Shown here: one piece after another, positions 59,988-64,000 of the stretch
Numbering within the stretch: position 1 is the first letter of the stretch
Layout: every line of letters starts with the position of its first letter
Origin: an uncultured Parolsenella sp.
Lineage (GTDB): Bacteria > Actinomycetota > Coriobacteriia > Coriobacteriales > Atopobiaceae
Length of the DNA: 64,000 bases
Reading direction: 5' to 3'
NCBI RefSeq assembly: GCF_934660935.1
Contig: NZ_CAKUIH010000008.1
Span: forward strand, 1 to 64,000
Position numbers and translations under genes: made by a program
The notes under the pieces: model-generated
Told to the model about the DNA's origin: nothing
Database searches by the model: none
What the model saw: the letters and a program-made list of their open reading frames with translations, nothing else

Positions 59988-60725
59988 ATGTCTTCGATTC
60001 CGCAGGGGAGCGCACGCGTGGGTGACGCCCCTCGAGTTCTGGTTATCATCCCCGCATATAACGAAAGCGCCTGCATTCTTGATACGGTGCACAAAATAGA
60101 AGCGTGCGGTTATGACTACGTCGTTGTTAACGATGGGTCAAAGGACAATACCTTGGCAATTTGCAGGGAAAATGGCCTAAACGTTCTTGATCTCCCCCAA
60201 AACCTCGGCATCGGCGGCGCCGTACAGGCGGGCCACAAGTATGCTCAGCGCCTGGAATACGATATTGATATTCAGGTCGACGGAGATGGGCAGCACGATC
60301 CGACTTATATTCCCCGTCTTGTTGAGGTGATACGAAGCGGGGCCGACCTCGCTGTGGGGTCTCGTTTCGTTGAAAAGACTGACGGGTTTCAGTCAACGTT
60401 TATGCGTCGTGTCGGTATCGTTTGGCTCTCTAATTGGATCAAGCTCTTTACCGGTGAGGTTGTAACGGATCCTACTTCTGGCTTCCGAGCCTGCAATCGC
60501 CGGGCAATCGATTTGTTTTGCGCGAGCTATCCGGATGACTATCCGGAGCCAGAGTCGCTTGCTCTTGCAATGAAAACGGGGCTTAAAGTTCAAGAAGCGC
60601 CCGTCAAGATGCTCGAGCGCCAGGGTGGCAAGTCGTCAATCGGCGGCTTTTCTTCGGTGTACTACATGATTAAGGTGTCACTGGCAATCTGCTTGGTTTG
60701 CTGGGCTCACAGGAAGGAGGTTTAG
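59988..60725 (+). CDS. Family 2 glycosyltransferase (polyprenyl-phosphate sugar transferase-like)
   Basis: This 245-residue protein resembles dolichyl/undecaprenyl-phosphate mannosyl- or glucosyltransferases. Motifs are VLVIIPAYNESACILDTV, VVVNDGSKDNT, LPQNLGIGGAVQAG, IDIQVDGDGQHDP (metal DxD) and a C-terminal ERQGGKSSIGGF. It has no strong C-terminal membrane helices. The ATG chosen has TTTTGGAG upstream; a TTG 12 codons earlier is possible. The next gene starts 1 bp after its stop and encodes a DUF2304 membrane protein, a common pairing. Confidence 0.9.
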   Translation: MSSIPQGSARVGDAPRVLVIIPAYNESACILDTVHKIEACGYDYVVVNDGSKDNTLAICRENGLNVLDLPQNLGIGGAVQAGHKYAQRLEYDIDIQVDGDGQHDPTYIPRLVEVIRSGADLAVGSRFVEKTDGFQSTFMRRVGIVWLSNWIKLFTGEVVTDPTSGFRACNRRAIDLFCASYPDDYPEPESLALAMKTGLKVQEAPVKMLERQGGKSSIGGFSSVYYMIKVSLAICLVCWAHRKEV

Positions 60726-60726
60726 C

Positions 60727-61074
60727 GTGAACATCGTATTGCGCCTCTGTGCTGCCCTGTTTTTCTTGCTCTTTCTTGGTTACGTACTGAGGCTCGTTTC
60801 AAAGGGAAGACTGCAGCTCAAGTATTCGCTTCTATGGATTCTGCTCTGCGTAGTGATTTTGGTCTGCGATGCATTTCCGGGAATCATCTTCTGGTTTTCG
60901 GCCCTCCTGGGCTTCATTACGTCTTCCAACTTCCTGTTTATCGTTGCGATTGTGCTTTTGCTTGCGATCTGTCTCTCCCTGAGCGTTGCGGTAAGTAGGC
61001 TAACGATAGCGGTCAAGAATCTCACGCAGAGAATCGCAATTCTTGAGAAGTCCCTCGAGGGGAATGAGGGATGA
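60727..61074 (+). CDS. DUF2304 membrane protein
   Basis: This 115-residue protein has three membrane segments (LCAALFFLLFLGYVLRLV, LLWILLCVVILVCDAF, FLFIVAIVLLLAICLSL) and a C-terminal amphipathic, probably coiled helix (RLTIAVKNLTQRIAILEKS). The YVLRLVSKGRLQLKYSLLWILL motif is the family mark. Start is GTG after GGAAGGAGG. It is nearly always found after a GT2 gene and probably holds the transferase at the membrane. Confidence 0.88.
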   Translation: MNIVLRLCAALFFLLFLGYVLRLVSKGRLQLKYSLLWILLCVVILVCDAFPGIIFWFSALLGFITSSNFLFIVAIVLLLAICLSLSVAVSRLTIAVKNLTQRIAILEKSLEGNEG

Positions 61075-61320
61075 CGTCGTGGTTCTCTTTTTGCGTGAGC
61101 GATAAAGTCATTGCTGTGTAATAGAATTCATTCTCACGTTGATTGTTGTGAAGCCCCGTCTAACGAGCGGGCTATCGTCATCTGCATTGGATTGAGAGGG
61201 GCCGCTAGAAGAGACGTGTTTTGCGGGTTTAACGACATTGAATACCGTATCGAACTCGTTCTTTACGTTTCTTCGTTCTGCTGCGGCCACTGAGATCCGA
61301 CGATTTGTCTGGAGGTCGCA

Positions 61321-64000
61321 TGCGCAGCCATCGCTTTCACGCCACCCGAGTCCTGGTCTTTCTTCTAGTCGTCGCCTCGCTGGTCGCGGCGACGCGTCCG
61401 ACGCCCGCGTTCGCGGACGCCCTCTCCGACCTGTACGGCTGCCAGTACGACCGCGAGGAAGTCTATGTCGGCGATGGTGAGTCAGGCGACGCCGCCGCGG
61501 CGATCGTCTCTGAGGAGAGCAGTGACGGGGACGGCTCTGCGCGAAGCGTCCCGACGGTCGCCCCGAGGGAGATCTCCGGGGAGATGCTCTACTTCTGCAC
61601 ATGGGAGAGCGGGCAGAACTACGACCAGGGCCTCAGCTGGGGAGATGGCTATGCCGCCATGGGCTACTTCCAGTTCGACAGGGGCAGTGATCTTGGGGCT
61701 TTTCTCCATGCCGTCTATAACTACGACCCGACTACCTACTCCTGCCTGCGCGTGATCGGCGACAGGTACGGCTGGAACCTGTCGGAGAAGGCCGCCGGCC
61801 CGACGCGCTCTAACGGCGCCTTCACCCAGCTCGGCAACGATCTTAACGCCGCCTGGCACGCCTGCTACAAGGCGAACCCGACCGAGTTCTCCCAGCTCCA
61901 GAACGGCTGGGCATATGACAACTACTACGTCCCGGCGGCGAACTACATGCGTTCTAGGGGTATCTCGATCGACGATCGTGGAGACAGTGTCAAGAGTCTG
62001 TGCTGGGGCATGAGCAACCTGTTCGGCACGGGCGGCTGGCGGAAGTTCGTCGGTGGCCGGACAAACGGCTACGACTGGGATGGCAACTGGAACAGTTCTA
62101 GGGACTGGCCCGGTGCCGGGCTCACCGCGGGCATGAGCGACCAGGAGTTCGTCGCTACCCTTTGCGACTACGTCATCGACAATGTGAGTGTGTTCTACAA
62201 GGCCCAGCCGCAGTACTGGGACGGGTGGCGGAACCGATATAGGAGCGAGAAGGCCCACTATCTCCAGATGATTGCGGAGAACGAGGCCTCCTCCCGCCAG
62301 GCCCTCGACGAGCTGGCCGCCGCCAACCGCTCGGCCCTTGCCGACGGGGAGTACGTCGTGAGGGCCCGCTGCGCCGGGCGCCTCGTCCTCGACGTCTACG
62401 GCGGCTACTCCGCCGCCGGCACCAACGTGCAGCTCTGGGAGCCCAACTCCACCGACGGCCAGGTGTGGGTGGTCTCCCACGACGAGGCCGGCTACGTCAC
62501 CCTCACCTGCGCCGGCTCCGGCAAGGCCCTGGACGTCTGGGGCGGAACGCCCCGCGCCGGGGCGAACGCCCAGCAGTGGGACCCGACCGGCGGCTGGAAC
62601 CAGAAGTGGGTCGCCGTGCCAGGCCAGGACGGCGGGGTGACGCTTGTCTCCGCCATGCGCTCCGACCTCGCCCTCGACGTCTACGGCGGCTACTCCGCCG
62701 CCGGCACCAACGTGCAGCTGTGGACGGCCACGGGCGGCGCCTCGCAGTCGTTCGAGTTCGAGCCCGCCAAGACCTCCCGCCAGGCCCTCGACGAGCTGGC
62801 CGCCGCCAACCGCTCGGCCCTTGCCGACGGGGAGTACGTCGTGAGGGCCCGCTGCGCCGGGCGCCTCGTCCTCGACGTCTACGGCGGCTACTCCGCCGCC
62901 GGCACCAACGTGCAGCTCTGGGAGCCCAACTCCACCGACGGCCAGGTGTGGGTGGTCTCCCACGACGAGGCCGGCTACGTCACCCTCACCTGCGCCGGCT
63001 CCGGCAAGGCCCTGGACGTCTGGGGCGGAACGCCCCGCGCCGGGGCGAACGCCCAGCAGTGGGACCCGACCGGCGGCTGGAACCAGAAGTGGGTCGCCGT
63101 GCCAGGCCAGGACGGCGGGGTGACGCTTGTCTCCGCCATGCGCTCCGACCTCGCCCTCGACGTCTACGGCGGCTACTCCGCCGCCGGCACCAACGTGCAG
63201 CTGTGGACGGCCACGGGCGGCGCCTCGCAGTCGTTCGAGTTCATCTCCGCTCATCCGGAGGTCGCTCCCGGGCCCCGCCTCGTCTCGCTCGAGGGGGTCT
63301 GGTCTGACATGGCCCCTGCCTGTGCCGACGGCCTCGCCCTCGACGTCTACGGCGGCTACTCCGCCGCCGGCACCAACGTGCAGACCTGGACGCCCGGCGG
63401 GACGCTCGGGCAGGCGTTTAGGCTTGAGTGGCGCGACGGATACTATGCGATTGTCAACGCGGCGTCCGGGTTGGCCCTGGGGACCTCGGATCAGGGGGTC
63501 GTCCCAGGGGCGAACGTCTGCCTGTGCGACCCGGCGTCCGAGGGCGACGGGGCCCTGTTCGCGGCCACAGACAACGGTGACGGGACCGTCACGTTCGTGA
63601 ACAAGGCGACTGGCCTCGCCCTCGACGTCTACGGCGGTTACTCCGCCGCCGGCACTAACGTGCAGCTCTGGACTGCCACGGGCGGAGCTTCGCAGCGCTT
63701 CTCCGTCGAGCCTAGATCCCATGTCCTCGGTGAGGGTGCCTATGCGATCACCTCGTCGTCTGGGCTGCTGGTCGACCTCTCGGGTGGGTCGGACGAGGAT
63801 GGCGCCCGCGCGGTCCTGTTCTCCCCGAACGGGGGGCTCAACCAGAGGTGGTATCTCACTCCGATTGACGGGCAGAACGGAGTCTACACTGTCGAGTCCC
63901 TCGCCTCCGCGAAGCGCCTGGCGGTGGGGGCCGACGGGTCCGTCTCCCAGCGCACGGCCTCGGATGACGCCTCGCAGTGGTGGCGCATCGACGTCGAGGC
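61321..64000 (+). CDS. Secreted lysozyme-like protein with tandem ricin-type lectin domains (partial)
   Basis: At least 893 residues are seen; the gene runs off the window. The ATG follows GGAGG at five bases. A signal peptide (residues 1-32, cleavage after PAFA) leads to a catalytic-type domain at about 80-325 (MLYFCTWESGQNYDQGLSWG, GYAAMGYFQFD, SDQEFVATLCDYV), which resembles lysozyme-like modules of Coriobacteriia surface proteins. Then come beta-trefoil RICIN repeats with LALDVYGGYSAAGTNVQLW and QxW ends. One 470 bp block of this lectin region is present twice. It likely binds and remodels cell-wall or host glycans outside the cell. Confidence 0.82.
62290..63242 (+). repeat. Direct duplication of a 470 bp lectin block
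   Basis: 62290-62759 and 62773-63242 are the same sequence as far as I can compare by eye, offset by 483 bp (161 codons), so the reading frame is kept. Each copy encodes one RICIN-type region beginning SRQALDELAAANRSALADGE. Confidence 0.9.

Noticed and set aside
61482..63722. 746-codon minus-strand frame with repeats
   Set aside because: Its repeats mirror the lectin repeats of the secreted protein on the plus strand, which has a signal peptide and ribosome site.
1..64000. CRISPR arrays, tRNA, rRNA, integrase or transposase genes
   Set aside because: I looked for regularly spaced repeats, tRNA T-loop motifs, rRNA signatures and recombinase motifs and found none I could support.

Overview
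The window looks like chromosomal DNA from a gut or oral Coriobacteriia actinobacterium (Collinsella/Olsenella-like). This is inferred from high G+C, a bile salt hydrolase, several mannose-type PTS operons, DUF3516 helicase, RGG-tailed winged-helix protein and lysozyme-like/ricin-lectin surface protein; no rRNA or tRNA was seen to confirm it.

Layout. 0.3-10.2 kb: azlCD export pair (-), a LacI regulator, an operator-rich promoter and alsE-like epimerase, two calcineurin-type phosphoesterases, bile salt hydrolase, a small secreted nuclease-like protein, rsmJ and an amidohydrolase. 10.4-18.9 kb: a deformylase-like protein with an altered HExDH motif, an aldehyde/alcohol dehydrogenase pair (-), an Xre-HTH fused to an AlaA-type aminotransferase with four operator-like half-sites upstream, an acidic winged-helix RGG protein, a CDF metal exporter and engB. 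19-30 kb (mostly -): Ski2-like helicase, a polar amino-acid ABC pair lacking an ATPase, a PAP2 phosphatase (+), a helix-turn-helix protein with an EP-rich middle and its partner, and a TrpXYZ-type ABC operon. 30.6-34 kb: asparaginase, HD hydrolase, a 49-residue membrane protein and a HAD phosphatase.

34-54.4 kb is a sugar-uptake region of three PTS operons. Locus 1 has RpiR (-), an MFS permease, class II aldolase, mannose-type IIA/IIB/IIC/IID, aldo/keto reductase and an alpha/beta hydrolase. Locus 2 has galactitol-type IIC/IIB/IIA, a TrpA homologue without TrpB, and a PRD regulator. Locus 3 has RpiR (-), a short 6-phosphogluconate dehydrogenase, mannose-type IIB/IIC/IID without IIA, and an M20 amidohydrolase. 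The logic is import with phosphorylation, then oxidation/reduction or aldol cleavage, each under its own regulator.

54.4-64 kb: galU, then a lower-G+C accessory segment with a TIR-domain protein and a membrane-anchored companion, two family 2 glycosyltransferases with a DUF2304 protein, and a large secreted protein truncated by the window end.

The strongest non-gene signal is a family of four ~230-260 bp elements (30.3, 42.6, 48.3, 54.6 kb). They have ~29 bp inverted ends and, in the three clearest copies, an internal hairpin whose outer stem changes sequence but still pairs. Each lies downstream of a gene's 3' end and in that gene's orientation.
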